Assembly: GCA_033439795.1 (NCBI GenBank)
Contig: JAUTDP010000001.1
Location: 5,828,001-5,892,000, forward strand
From: Sordaria brevicollis
Lineage: Eukaryota > Ascomycota > Sordariomycetes > Sordariales > Sordariaceae
Length of the DNA: 64,000 nt
Reading direction: 5' to 3'
Shown here: positions 1-12,647 of the stretch, piece by piece
Layout of the letters: each line of letters opens with the position of its first letter
Numbering within the stretch: the first letter of the stretch is position 1
The notes under the pieces: generated by a model
Seen by the model: only the letters and a program-made list of their open reading frames with translations
What the model was told of the DNA's origin: nothing
Database searches by the model: none
Program-made: the position numbers and the translations under genes

Positions 1-2143
1 AGGGAACAGAAGCGAAAACAACATTAAGTCGTGGGATTGACACTTTGAGCGGTTCCCTCATCGTCGCCATCATTTGTCGTTCCTTCCCCGAATTCAACGA
101 TCTCAACCAATAACACATCCAACCTCCAAGATCGCGACTTCCTAGCCTCCAAAGACAAGAGAGGGAGGGCATCCACGCTTGATCAAGATGCGGTGGCTTT
201 TCACAGTGACGAGTAGACACTTCCTAGTCCGGATTCCATCTGATGTCTGATACAAACAATGTCCAGATGAGAGTATGAAGTGCACGTAAGGCCGCAAACA
301 AGAGATGTGAAGATGTCGGAGAAGTTGAGTTGAGTTTCCCCCTCACCCACTAAAAGTCGTCATCTTCGTCGTCAACAGAAAGAACGAACGACGTTGGAGG
401 TTTGGACGTTTCAAAGAGGAAGGCACAGCCCAACTGACTCCACCTCCCGGTCTCGGACCCATTTCTGATCCAACCCTGGCAGCTGCCGTGCCGCTCGGTT
501 GAAAAAAAATCCTAAACCGTCTAACATCGGTTTATCGGTACAAGGGTACGAGTCGTTCATCACTATAAACAAACCGGGCTGCACCGGGGTGAATGCATCA
601 AAGAGCCTTTCAGGCTTCCTTATCGGGGCGCTAAGTCTGTTCTTGACCTTGTTCCTCGATGGACCTGCATGACTGTATACCGCGTCTGCAGCACGAACAT
701 CGAAGGGCGTGGCCGCGCCCTATCAAAGAATTTCAACGGCGTAATCTCACCGTATCGGCTTCTATCATGTTACGTGATGATACCGCCTGGCTGGGTTGTT
801 CTTTCTCTTGTTGATGGACAAACTTCGGCATATCATCCTCGATCTTTCCTGTTCTTCCACCTTCTCATTCCACTTCTACAAGTATCTCGCCGAAAGAGGC
901 AGCTATGATGGACTCAACCAGGTCGGTACTTGCCCGCGGTACTGTGCAAAACAAGACAGGCATGCCGTATCATCCGGATTTTGAACAAAGAGACTCCGAT
1001 GTCGTTCATTCTTCAAGAAGTTCTCCAGAAGTTCTCTAAAAGTTCTCCAGAAGACATTGGTCTGGCCAATCTTACATATCTGCATGCCAATTATGAACGC
1101 GATATTTTTCTTCGACTAAGATTAAACAAGCATTCTGCCACCTTCGGTTGTTTCCCCGCAGAAGGGACCATCCTGGGAATATTTTCTGCCAGCCCAACGA
1201 CATCTTCTAAGCGCGCTATGGAAGGTCTGGAACCGTATCCACCTTCTTCCAATCCGATGGTGTAAGACGATAGGGAAATAAAAAGCAACAAGGGGTTGTT
1301 TCCTCCTCAACAGATACGGACTGGAACAGTGAGAAAAAAAGACAGGTAGGTCATGGGATCAACACACTTTCCGACTTCTTTTTATGTAATAACACCATCA
1401 TCACAAGACCAGTCCAGGTTCTCCTCCTCAGACAGACCGACTTCAAAGCCAGTGCCGCTTTAGTTAGCCGTGACTTGCATACCGGTCCGGGGAAGATTTG
1501 ACACACACGGTAACACTCGATCTTGACCGATCAATTGACAGGTATTTTTCGTCGTTTTTCATTCCGTAATGTCTTTTTATAGCTTCACTCCCCCATCAGG
1601 GCCCAAGAGCCTCAAGATCGTATCGAAGCAGCCACATGGATTGAGTGACAGGTCGTGGTGAGTCTGGTCCAGGCCAGGGGTCAGAATTCAGAAATGTACC
1701 AAAGTAACAATCATGGGACCGGCCGCCCCAAGCGGCAAGCAAGGGGCAAACGCCCAACAACGACCAAACCCGGCTGGCCAACCGGCCGAACTCCGGGGTT
1801 GAGATGGAGGATGAGGAGGAAAACCTATGGAAACCGTTCGTTATCAAAATGACCTAGTGGAGAGAGAGAAAATTGGGAGAAATTGCTGTCGAGATACAGT
1901 AGTCCGTATCCTTGTTCCATTGCCCATGTTGACGGATATATCTTGTCCTCCAGCTTCCCCGGATTTTCAAGAACTCGACCTACCGTCTTGGCTAGTTCTT
2001 TCTCATTCTTTCTTGTGATCGTTGACCAGATCTTCTAGAAGAGACAACCATATCCGATACCCACACACAAGTCAACTCTTCTCTTTTTCGAGACCTCAAG
2101 CTATAGCAACATTCCTCCTCACCACCAAAACAACAACACCAAA
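1..2143. other. Intergenic region upstream of the dehydratase gene
   Basis: No reading frame here has a recognisable domain or convincing splice signals; the longest open stretches are about 110 codons and look random. A short internal repeat lies at 1016-1053, where blocks resembling AGTTCTCCAGAAG recur. The last 100 bases before 2144 are CT- and CA-rich, as is usual for a fungal 5' leader. Confidence 0.6.
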
Positions 2144-3345
2144 ATGGGCTCCGTAGCCTTCCTCTCGGCCTCCGAGCCTCCCAAGCCCTGGGTTGAAACT
2201 CCCCTCATCTACTCTGCTCCTCTCTCCAACGCCGCGGGCTGCAACATCTATCTCAAACTCGAAAATGTCCAACCATCGGGGTCTTTCAAGTCTCGGTACG
2301 TATATCCCTTTGCCCTCTCCCTACCTATCTTCTCCCAAACTAACACCCAAAAAGCGGAATCGGCAACATGATGCTCCGCTCCACCCTATCCTCCCCCTCC
2401 GGCGACGAAGAATCCCCCTCCAAGCACCACTTCTTCTGCTCCTCTGCCGGCAACGCCGGCCTCGCCTGCGCCACCACCGCCCACACCTTGGCCTGTCCCG
2501 CAACCATCGTCGTGCCCACCTCCGCGCGCGAGCCCATCCTCCGTCGTCTCCGCGGTCTGGGAGCCACCGTGGTCGTGCACGGCAATTCGTGGTTCGAAGC
2601 CGACACCCACCTGCGCGAAGTCGTCATGCCGGCTTCCGCCATCGCAGACGGAAACGACGGCGAGACCGTCAAGCAGGTTTACGTGCCCCCCTTCGATCAC
2701 GAAGATATTTGGGCCGGCGCCGCCACTTTGATGGACGAAGTTGCCGAGCAGATGAAGAGCGTGCACAGGGCTTACGTAGACGCCGTGGTTTGTAACGTTG
2801 GTGGAGGCGGGTTGTTGAACGGTATCATGGAGGGGGTATGGGGTCCTTCGCGCAATCCCGGATCAGGGAAGACAGGGATGGGAAAAGAGGTAGGAGGCGG
2901 GAAAGAACCCAGGGTTCTTGCCATTGAGACGGTGGGAGCGGATAGTTTCTACCAGAGTGTCAAGGCGGGAGAGTTGGTGACGATGAAGGCTATTACGAGC
3001 ATTGCGGCTAGTTTGGGCGCGGTGCAAGTCAGCAAAAAGACGTGGGAGTGGAGGCAACAGGTGGGAGGGGATAATCTGGTTAGTGCCACGGTTACGGACG
3101 CCGAAGCGGCGGTGGCGAGTTGCAGGTTTGCGGATGAGCATAGGATGTTGGTTGAGGTCAGCTGTGGTGCGACGTTGGCGACGGCGTATAATGGTGATTT
3201 GAAGAAGTATCTGGGGAAGGGGCTGAGTGAGGAGGAGTGGAAGAATGTTAATGTGGTGATGGTGGTTTGTGGAGGGAGTCATGTTAGTGTGGATGTGCTG
3301 GCGCAGTATAGGGAAGTTTATGGGCCTCAGGTTGCTTGGGCTTGA
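2144..3345 (+). CDS. L-serine/threonine dehydratase-like PLP enzyme (fold type II), two exons
   Basis: Exons 2144-2295 and 2355-3345 encode 380 residues; the intron has a GTACGT donor and a CTAAC branch site. The family is the pyridoxal-phosphate dehydratases that deaminate L-serine or L-threonine to pyruvate or 2-oxobutyrate and ammonia, usually in the cytosol. Seen directly: the PLP-lysine motif PSGSFKSRGIGN spans the exon junction (lysine near residue 50), the Asn-containing SSAGNAGLA substrate loop follows, VGGGGLLNGI is the phosphate-binding glycine loop, and CGGSHVS lies near the C-terminus. There is no ACT regulatory domain, so this is the catabolic type, not the biosynthetic ILV1 type. 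ATG 2144 is chosen because the family N-terminus begins just after it (WVETPLIYS). Serine versus threonine preference cannot be told from sequence. It is convergent with the next gene, 195 bases away. Confidence 0.9.
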
Positions 3346-3540
3346 TGGGGATATAATGAGTTGGGGATGGAGGGAGGGAGGGAAAAGTAAAAAGTCACAG
3401 ATAGGGGCGTTTGGGTTTCGTTTTCTTTTCTCCTTCGTTGTCAGTCGATGCTTTTCTCTTATAAACGCCAGTTCTATGCCATGAATGCCATCTAGACCTC
3501 TAATCAGCCCGCGCAACTTGTCTTGTCCGTTCCGATACTA

Positions 3541-4417
3541 TCACTCCTCCCGTTGATAAACCACCTCTTGATACCCCTCTGGCACATTCCCCCTCGCATA
3601 CCCCTCCAAGTCCCTCAAGACCAACTTGACCTCCCCAAAATAATTAACCTCACCCTCCTGCTCAAACCCCAACGCCTTGAACAGCTTAATGCTCTTGACA
3701 TTATCCTTATTGATTTTAGCCATCAACATCTTCATCTTCACCGTCTCTCCCCCCTTCCCCCCGTTATTACCACCGTTCTGCTTGCTTCCCCCCTCATAAT
3801 ACTCCCTCAAGATCCCCTCCAGGTTTCGCGAGATGTATTGCAAAAACCCACCCACCACCGCCCTCCCCAACCCTTTGCCACGATGTTCAGCAGAGGCAAT
3901 CATGATGTCTACCTCTCCTACACACTCATCCTCTGGGGCATCCTCTTCGTCGTTGGGGTAGAGGAAGAGGTTGATGTCTCCTATCATCTTTTCTGGGATA
4001 TCCACCTCTCCAGCTTGCACCGTAGAAGAAGAGGGAGAGGAAGAAGAGGAAGGAGATAGAGGCTGGCAAATGATAAACGTCAACTTGTCATGCGAGACTC
4101 GCCATGATTGCTGGTTTTCGTATTCTTCTTCGAGGGTGAGGCGTTCCGAGGCTGTGGCTGCTTGGATTGCCTGATCCGGTATTAGCAGATTTTCCGCCAG
4201 ATGTGTTCGAGATGAAGATGTCTTACCGGATCCTCCATCCATTGGTGGTAAGTGGGGACATGTCGGCTTTCGTAGGGGACGAGGAGAGCTCGTGTGGTTG
4301 TGACGGCTGTGGTGAGTGGTTAGCATCGGTTTTGTGGAAAGTGTGAGGAATTGAGAAAGAGGGCGTGAGACTCTAGGAAGAAGCCGTTTCCTTACCAGTT
4401 GATTCATTGAGTTTCAT
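3541..4417 (-). CDS. NAT9-type GNAT N-acetyltransferase, three exons
   Basis: Exons read on the minus strand are 4417-4396, 4306-4227 and 4170-3541, giving 243 residues. The N-terminus assembled across two introns (MKLNEST, then ALLVPYESRHVPTYHQWMED) matches the N-acetyltransferase 9 family better than any unspliced start, which fixes ATG 4417. The GNAT core follows: TASERLTLEEEYENQQSW, then the acetyl-CoA binding loop HRGKGLGRAVVG and a late KLFKALGF segment. Both introns have CTAA-type branch sites. Family members are cytosolic acetyltransferases whose physiological substrate is poorly defined. A Ser-rich insert and an Asn/Gly-rich insert (KQNGGNNGGKGG) are local additions. It shares no strand with its neighbour and probably has its own promoter in 4418-4867. 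Confidence 0.88.
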
Positions 4418-4867
4418 TTTGACTGACTTGTGGTGTGAGCGGCCTTGTGACAGATAGGCTCTAGTGAGGAAATGTTGGTGTTTGTATGAGAAAGTTCATG
4501 AAGGAGTCGAGGGATGCGTTTGAAACTGAAAGTGACAAGATTGACCTAAAATACCCACTCTTCGTATTGTAACTTTGGTAAGGCTTGGTAGACCCCGTTA
4601 AAGTGGTAACATTGACTTCCCCGGAGGGAGCTTAAGAAGTTTTGCCATGACGAGAGGAATGGACAACACAAAAAGCTTGTTTAGAACCGATCATCACATT
4701 TTTACATACGAGTTCTAGCAGGGTATCTTTGGCTATACAGAGTTCAAACTATAATACATCCCGTGAGCACCGCAGAGCTGGCTGGTAGAGGCAATACCGA
4801 GGATAGGTTGCACGAAAACAACACTCAAAAGGCGACATGTTTTAGGGCTGGTACCTCAAGCAAGACT
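4418..4867. other. Intergenic gap between two minus-strand genes
   Basis: This holds the promoter side of the acetyltransferase gene and the 3' end of the methionyl-tRNA synthetase gene. No open frame or structured RNA was recognised. Confidence 0.6.
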
Positions 4868-6879
4868 TCATGCCGAAGCCTTCTTGTTACCAGAGCTAGG
4901 CTTCTTGTTGCCCGAGCTGGGCTTCTCAAACTCGTTGTCGCCGGGCCTCATGCCCCTGATGTCATCCACAACAGGAGGAGGGAAGATGCCCTCCTTTCCA
5001 GTAGTGATGAAAGCAGTACCATAGGTAGCATCAACGAGTGGCTTAGCATGGTCGAACGTCCTGTTCTGGTTCTCGACTCCTAGCAAGTCAAGAAGTTGGG
5101 CAGCCTTGTCAGGCATAAAGGGCTGGAGGAGGATACCGGCAATCCTGAGACTCTCGCCAGCCATGAGAATGATCTGGTCGACCAGGGCCTGGGAGTCGGG
5201 CTTCTTGACGATGACCCAGGGTTCAGCATTGGAAATGAATGCGTTGGTCTGCGATAATTGTCAGTAGGGAGATTACAATGTCTAAAACAAAGATCAGCGT
5301 CAACCTACCTCGCCAATAAGGCCCATGATCTTCTGCAGAGCGTGGCTGGGGTTAAGCTGCAGCATTTCATTATCGACAGTCAAGGCAATCTTGTCAAGCA
5401 AGACGAGGTGCTCAACGCAAGAATCGTTAACACTTTCACCCGTCTCCTTGAGCTGCATGGATCCATCTTTGTAAGACTCGACCGCTCTGCGCAAGCTCCA
5501 TTGCTTGGGTCTAGTCACACGTGCGGCGAGGTTTCCCACACCGTTTTGCAGGTGCTTCTTATATTCGACAGTGAGCCAGTTGTTGCTGTAGTCGGCGTCA
5601 TTCGCAATGCCACCATTGTGAACCATGTAAAAGCGCATGGTGTCGATACCAAACCGCTCCATTGCGTAGAACGGGTTCACGACGTTGCCGATCGACTTGG
5701 ACATCTTTTTCTTCTCCATGGTCCAATGCGCGTGGCTCAGAACTCTCTTGGGCAAAGGAAGGTCCAAAGCCAAAAGCAGAGCAGGCCAGTAGATACAGTG
5801 GAACCGAAGAATATCCTTGCCGATGACATGAACGTCGGCTGGCCAGCCGCCTACATGCTCTTGTCCTGGATACCAGTTAGGGTAGCCGGCCTTGGTCAGG
5901 TAGTTGATTAAGGCGTCAACCCAAACGTATATGGTCTGGCTCTCGTCACCAGGGACACGAATGCCCCAGTTCAACCGTGAAGTTGGCCTCGAAATGGAGA
6001 GATCCTCCAGGTTGTTTGTAACCCAGTCCACGACCTGGTTCATGCGAGTATGGGGAACGATCCAGTCGGGGTTGTTCTTGTAGAATTCGAGCAACTGGTC
6101 CTTGAGCGCGGTCATGCGGAAGTGGTAGTTCTTTTCCTCGATCCATTCCACCTTGTTTCCAGACTCAATGGACGCCACATAGACCTCGCCCGTGAAGGGG
6201 TCCTGCCTCTTCTCAAGCTGGGATTCGGGGTAGAAGCATTCGTCGCTGACGCAGTACCAGCCTTCGTGCTTGGCCTCGTAAATAAGCCCCTTCTCTTGAA
6301 GTAGAAGCCAGAAGTGTCGGACGGCTTCTTTATGGTCCGGGTCGGTAGTACGGATGAATCGGTCGTGGTCGATACGGCATGCGGCAGCTAGGTCCAGAAA
6401 CTTTGCCGAGTTCAGGTCGCAGAACTCCTTCGGGTCCATATCGTTGGAAATGGCAGCGCGCTGCACCTTTGTTCCATGCTCGTCGGTTCCCGTACAAAGG
6501 ATAGCCGGGTTGCCCTTGAGTGTCTGCCATCGCTTCAGCACATCGGCCAGGACCATGGAGTACATATGGCCGACATGGGGCGCTGCGAGAGGTGTTGTTT
6601 AGCATGTCGCATGCTCCCGAGCTCGAACGTTTGAGGTTTGTTCCTTCACGTACAGGCATTGACGTAGAAGATTGGCGTCGTGACATAAAAGGGCTTGTCG
6701 GATGGTGTGTTCGAGGTGCTTGTCGGCGTCGTCGTCGTCGTCGCGATGGATCGTCGAGGAGCTTTGGGCGCGACGAACTGGCTGCGGCACGACCGGCAGA
6801 CCCAGCTATTCCTCGCCAGAATGCCGGAAGCTTGCCATTTGAAAGAACGGCGAACTGCCGCCGTTCGGAGGACGTCCAT
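4868..6879 (-). CDS. MSM1: Methionyl-tRNA synthetase, mitochondrial (class I), three exons
   Basis: Exons are 6879-6654, 6582-5309 and 5248-4868, giving 626 residues. The enzyme charges mitochondrial tRNA-Met. Seen: a basic, Ser/Thr-rich presequence (ARNSWVCRSCRSQ, APRRSIATTTTT) that looks like a matrix-targeting signal; TPIFYVNASPHVGHMYS with a HIGH-type PHVGH signature split by intron 1; the CTGTDEHG motif; the WYCVSDECF connective peptide; and KKMSKSIGN, the KMSKS loop. The anticodon-binding helical domain follows through TNAFISNAEPW to the C-terminus, which ends in a short duplicated SSGNKK segment. ATG 6879 is used because it precedes the presequence directly; an upstream in-frame TTG is ignored. 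Length fits single-domain organellar MetRS, without the tRNA-binding extension. The 5' side faces the divergent gene at 8867. Confidence 0.95.
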
Positions 6880-8866
6880 TGACAAGGTCGGTTCACCGGG
6901 GCGACGGGCTCTTGTTTTGCAGTTGCTGGCGCCGAAGAAAAGAAGAGATTCCCCAAAAGTTTACAAGTGAAGCTGCGGCAGCGGCTCGCCAGTGCAGTGG
7001 ACTACGTACCTGACGTGATGCGGGGGAGGGACCTGAGGCCGGGGACAGGGCAGTCTGCAAGGTGCTTGTATTCACTTATCCGCAAATGCTGCCCCATATT
7101 ATGCATCTACTAAGGCATGGTTCGTCCTGTTTTCTAGAAGCTGTCTCTTCAACTCTTTCTCAACATGTGAAGTCGATCTTCTCAAAATCTCTTTGGGGAG
7201 AGCCCATTCTCACTTCAGCAACTCGGTTATGCCAGATATGAACACCGACGTGTGGACAACCCAAAGAGATGATCAAAGTGCCGTAATCGAGCGTCTCGTT
7301 GTGACACCAGGTATATAAATGCATACCTGGGCTTCCACAAGACAATCTCCAGAGTATAGTGGAGTGATGCTTTTGTGGTATGGTGGTGCTCTTTCTGAGA
7401 GTGAACCCCGAATCATGACGATGGAAACGAGTGCCACCAACGACCACAGAATGTCGCACGAATTGCTCATCAACTTCCTCAACACATCCCATCGGCGTTT
7501 ACTGCAAGTCTTCCTGACGGTGTTCATCCGATGTTCAGACATGATCTAGGGGTCCATCCGAAGTCATGGCAGCTCTCAACAAGAGTGCAAGGCATTGGTG
7601 GTCGGAAGAGGGATTCGCACCCGGAACACTCTGAATGGTTAAAGTTGGGCTCCTCTTGTTGGATGGCGTTGAAGTCCAACGCAACTTCTTGGTCCCGCTG
7701 ATGTCGCATCCCGTGGTGGTGTTGGAACAGTCGGGCCCTGACTCCAAGGGAGATCTGGCTGCCCCAATGCGGTTATTGTCACACAACAAAGTACCTCACT
7801 AACATGACGATAGTTGAGCCTGTTTGCTTCCTCAGTTCCAACAAACACCACGAAGAAAAGGCCAGAACAACCAAAAGGGATGGATGATATAACTGATAAG
7901 AGAGAAACCAGACTCGACCAGAATAAAGTCAAGAATTCTCGTTTTCTGCACTTCAGGCAACCACACCAAGTTCCCCATCCGGCATTCCGTAGCGCCAGGC
8001 CTCCAGCTATCATCAGCCGCCTTCAACCGGTTTGTGCCTCAGCTTACGTGTGTTAAAGAGGTACGTACAACTATACCCCTCATCCGTCCATTCCTTCCTT
8101 GGGAATTTTAGGTTCCTCAACCCAACAACTTCCACTCACTCAACACCTCGTGACGGTAGCTGAGGCTTATACCTACACCGAACAGTGTCTCGTCCCCGAC
8201 CGTGACAGGAAACTCACAAGAGACACACCTCCTTCTTCTCACTTCATCGTACTTGTTTCTCTCCCTTCCATTCTTCAAAAAGGAGGGCTCGACAAACGCA
8301 TTTGGCCCTACTTCCGCGCCTCTCAGCCCAATGAACACCTGACGCCAACGTCCATTTTTACCTCATATCACATACCAACAACCGCCATTGGCCGTCTTTC
8401 CCGTGCCTGAATTCATGCTACAGCCCGAGGTTATCAGCTGTGGAATATTGTGAAGAACCAGAGAGAACCAAAAAAAAAAAAAGCTGAATCGACTCATCGA
8501 GATCCGGAACCGTCCCCACCACCACTCCTCTGTTTACCTGTGATCAATACTTTCTTCACTGTTGCTCACCGTTGCTCGACGTCAGTGTACCTCACCATCA
8601 TTCTCTTTCTCCAACCAACGAGCATCACATTCGACTCAGAAAGAAGCTGTGCAACGGGTGTGTCTCGGTCACCCAGAAACAACTGATTTGCCCAGAAGAT
8701 TTCTTGAGGTTTCAACCTTTCTTCTTACACCATCTGGGAGCCCTCGAGGCCGCTCGTGTGCTGCAATTCCTTTACCAGCACATCCTCAAACGCCACATAG
8801 GCGTATTATGATATGAGTTACACTGATAAACGATTGACCTATTTACACACTTGGTAACCCTCCGGC
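6880..8866. other. Divergent intergenic region, probable shared promoter zone
   Basis: Two kilobases separate the divergent starts at 6879 and 8867. I see no protein gene. There is a 13-base A run near 8469-8481 and CT-rich tracts from about 8100 onward that fit a long 5' leader for the plus-strand gene. A stretch around 7600-7650 resembles part of a tRNA T arm on the minus strand but does not fold into a tRNA. Confidence 0.55.
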
Positions 8867-11800
8867 ATGGTCGCGATGGACGCTATCAGCGCGCTCCTCC
8901 AGACGGGATCGTGGAGGACGTCGCGCTCAAAGAGTCAGAACCCGTAAGTATATCCTGACGCCCAATTCAATCCGGGTCCTATACTGATCTTGGAGGCTTC
9001 CCAGCTACTCTCAAACTCCGCGTCGTACTGATCCGCTCTCTGAGCTGGATATACATGCTGATTCACCCTCGGAACCACGACGACGCACCCCGCGACTTCC
9101 TCCGCCTACTGTTGAAGACGAGGCCGACTCTCTAGCCAAAGAATATGGCAGTCCATCGGTCGTCAGTTCTTACGAGGATGAACCTCCAAACCGCGGCGAA
9201 ATTGATCAGGAAATACTTATGGAGCCGGTTTTGGAAAATAACCCAGAGCGCCGGTTCGTGGTAGTCACGGGCCCGGGCGCTGGAAAAGAAAGCGAACCAG
9301 CACCTAGCATTGTTGAAACAACACCGACAGTCGTATCCAATGACACGGCCAAGAAAGAGGACATAGCCCGGAAGGAGGACGCCAATGACTGCAAGAAGTT
9401 TGTTCTTGTTCCTCCAGAAGAGACCAAAAACGAGGATAAGCAAGAGGGAAAGAAGGTGCCGGACCTCGCAAAGCGAAAGAGCCATCAGGATCTGCCACGG
9501 TTGGAAACACATGTTCAGGAGCCAGACACCAGAGACACGTTCATTGAATCCCGGAATGACCGACGGAGCCCGGAGAAGACTCCTACCTATCAGGAAGATG
9601 ACAAGGCGGCCCGAATCAAACGATCAAGCAGCCGCAGGCGTCCAGAAGCATATGTTGACGAGGAGGATACCAAGAAAGCGCCCTTGAAGCGAGCAAGCAG
9701 CCGGCGACGCCCAGAGATCTCACCTGATGACCAAGTCTCCGTTGATACTTCTGTCAAGCGATCAAGTAGCCGGAGGTACAGAGAGCGCCCTGTCGACCAG
9801 GATGTTAAGGACTCTCCTATCAAGCGGTCAAGCAGTCGGAAACCTCGAAATCGACCACTTCCTGACCACGACTCTGAAGTTACCGCTGTTTCTCCTGACA
9901 ATGTTAACTTAGGAGGAAGCGACTTTTCTGCTAGTATCGTCACTGAAACAACAGGTGGCAGAGAGCGTGCCTACTATGACATGAACCAAGCAGCAGACGG
10001 TCTTTCTCATCGTCGCTCCAAATCCAAGCATGGCGCTCGAATCACCCCATCAAACAGTAGGCAGGCATACCATTTGTCTCCTCCACAGACACCGGGCCGG
10101 CCGCGTCACGAGCGCATGGCATCACAACCAGATGTGCCGCGAATTGACTCCAGATCTCTCGAGTTGGAAGGACCCGGAATAGCTCCGTTATCGATGTACC
10201 AATATAACGACGGGGGTGACGCCATGTCGTTCATGATGCAAGAAGATGCTCTCCCCAATAAGGATCCGACAAGGAAGTCTCCACCGCTGAGGACAAGCCG
10301 TAGGGAGAGCCCACCACCATATCCTTCAGCTGCGGAACGCAAGAGAATGCCAAGTCAGTCTGCTACTAACAGGAGGCGTCGCAACTCCATGGCTGCCCCT
10401 CGTGACCGCAGAGAGTATCCCATTGATGACGAACCTCGTCACCAACAGCTAGAGCACCAGGAGCAGCTCCAGCCGTTCCGCTCTGCGGCCGAAGAAGAGG
10501 CGTCGATGATGGCCCTCAGACATCGTTTGGGCGCAGTGGACATTGGCTCGGAGTCCCAGGACATAGTACCTCATCCTTCTGCGCTTGCACTAAGGCAACA
10601 GGACCAGTTCTCGGAGGCGAGTGATCCAGGAAGCTCGAGAAGCGCTACATTCTCGGCCGACCGAGATTACAGAAGGGGCAGAGCTGGTACCTACTCTTTG
10701 ACCTCGTCCCCTCCTAACGGTAGACTGGTACCTCGGAGGGAAGATGAGAACAGTCCGAGGACCAGACGCCGGGCCCGCTCGCGGACGATGGGTACCAACC
10801 CATATTCCAACAGCTCTCCAATCCTGCCTGTATCGGCTCATCATTCTTCGAGTGGGAGTATGGCGCTTGCGAAAGTCTCTTCACCGTTGGCATCCCCATC
10901 TCTTACACGGCAAGAGCTTGTCAGCACCAGGCCATCAACATCTTTGTGGGATCCAAATCCATTTGAGCCAGTGGCCTGGGGAGGCCCAGCTGCGAGGCCT
11001 GTCCTATCTTTCCGGTCTTACTCAGAGGAGGTTCAGCAAGGGATGCCGCCTCTTTTCCCCAACTGTCCTTGGATACAAGCTGGTTATCCTTACGCTAGAA
11101 ACCCAGGCGACCGCTGGTGGACTCTCCGCGGGGCCGAGAACATCTTGATATGCCCTCATTGTTACTCGGAGCTCTTTGCCAACAGCCAGTTTAGACACGA
11201 ATTCGTCCCCGTTTCTTTACGGCATGAACAGCAGGTTCCGTGTGATGTTGGCGCAGGATTCTGGTACCGCATGGCGTATATGATGACTCTCAAGCAACAC
11301 TTGCCCGACCTGCAACTCCTTCGAAACGTAGCTGCTGTCTCGGGACGCCAGCCGCCCTGTACCGGACCTAAAGAGTCAACACGCACATGGTACGGGATAT
11401 GGGATACTCTTAAAGGGAGTTTTGTGCCGTACTTCGACGTATGCGTGTCCTGTGTGAGGATGGTCGAGGCAGTATTGCCAAACTTGGTCAATACGCTTTT
11501 TCAAGTCACCCCAGAGCCGTACACAGCCTATTGCCAACTTCACTTCGTACCGGGAAGGAAACGTTTCATGGAATACTGGGACCTCTTCGAAACGACTTCG
11601 CATTCCGCACTTAGCCGCCAAGCCGAACCCGACATTCCCAGGCTCGCGAGCGGGCTCCGCCAAATCGCGTATACGCCAGAGTGCCCGCCGTGCCCGAAAG
11701 ATCAGATCCTGATCGGAGCGTATTGGTGGACCATGAAAAACCTCCCCGACTTTACGGTGTGTGAAGAATGCTACACAGACGTGGTCCGGCCTATGCTTGA

Positions 11801-12002
11801 AGCCAACGACCGCAGGAGCGATATTCCTTGGAACTTCCTTGGGAGACCGGTCCAGAAACAAGTGGCTTCCTGTCAGCTTGCCACCGATCGCATGCGGGAC
11901 GAGTTTCGTGAGGCCTGCCTACTGAACGATATTGTTTATCTCGAGGGAAGATATTTGGAGAGGATGGGAAGTTTACTGACGCCTGTATCTAGAGGATGGT
12001 AA
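8867..12002 (+). CDS. Large conserved-looking fungal protein with SR-like repeats and Cys-rich C-terminal domain, function unknown
   Basis: A first exon (8867-8943) joins through a GTAAGT intron to 9005-12002, in frame, giving 1024 residues. An internal ATG at 9219 would omit a plausible N-terminus. The first two thirds are low complexity and disordered, rich in Arg, Ser, Pro and Glu. Four spaced copies of a KRSSSRRRPE-like unit lie at about residues 230-315 (DNA 9616-9860). The last 340 residues (from about 680) are folded-looking, with aromatic residues and paired cysteines: ICPHCYSELF, FDVCVSCVRM, ECPPCPKD and TVCEECY. These could bind metal or form a disulfide-independent Cys cage. I do not recognise the family. 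The SR-like repeats suggest phosphorylation or RNA/nuclear association, but this is inference only; there is no membrane segment or signal peptide. Confidence 0.8.
9616..9860 (+). repeat. Four degenerate SR-type coding repeats
   Basis: Within the protein at 8867-12002, the units KRSSSRRRPE, KRASSRRRPE, KRSSSRRYRE and KRSSSRKPRN recur about every 25-35 codons, separated by acidic spacers. The DNA copies differ mostly at third positions, so the peptide pattern looks maintained. Confidence 0.8.
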
Positions 12003-12647
12003 GCAAAAGACTTTGCCGCGGCAAAGTAGGCCTCTAGGGAGAAGGATATACAGCACTTTTCGTGCATGTACTGGAGGGATTGGATATGCGGTAGGAGGGG
12101 ACCCTGTAAGAGTTCCATCCATAAGATGACAGTGATGGATTGATATGAGCGAGAGAAGAAAAAGTAACTGCGACACCACTTACATGATGATATGCGTAGT
12201 AACTTGAGGTTCATCTAGCAAGGCGTTGTGTGGATGGGTTGAACGGAGGAATTAGAAAACTGAAATACAAGCATTGTCTTTTAAAAGCAAAACGTCCAAT
12301 GGCATTCACTTGTCAGTTCATGTCTGGCCTTATATCTGAGCCCCGAATTGGAAAGTCTGTCTGGCTACTGCAATTGATCCCGGACTTTCCTCCGGCTGAA
12401 GCGAGACGGCACGCCACATGGCATGGTATGTCAGCCGAACACGTAGAAACCGGGGGAATTATTATAGTATGAGCAGATCATTTCGGTTGAACACAACATC
12501 TCATCTGTATGGTGTCCAAATACAGTGTCCTGATGTATGGATCCATTATTTGTTTACTTTCTCCTGAAGATCTTTGCGGGCCCTCTTTCGGCTTTCAACC
12601 ATAACCATGAACGGAAAACAAAAGGACTGACTTGAGCTCGTGTCAAC
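12003..12647. other. Intergenic region between the SR-repeat gene and the GH28 relic
   Basis: No supported gene. The first part is the 3' flank of the SR-repeat gene. The 5' part of the GH28 gene may once have lain here but I cannot trace it. Confidence 0.5.

Noticed and set aside
7590..7660. tRNA T-arm-like sequence followed by CCACCA on the minus strand
   Set aside because: No matching A box, anticodon stem or acceptor pairing could be built around it.
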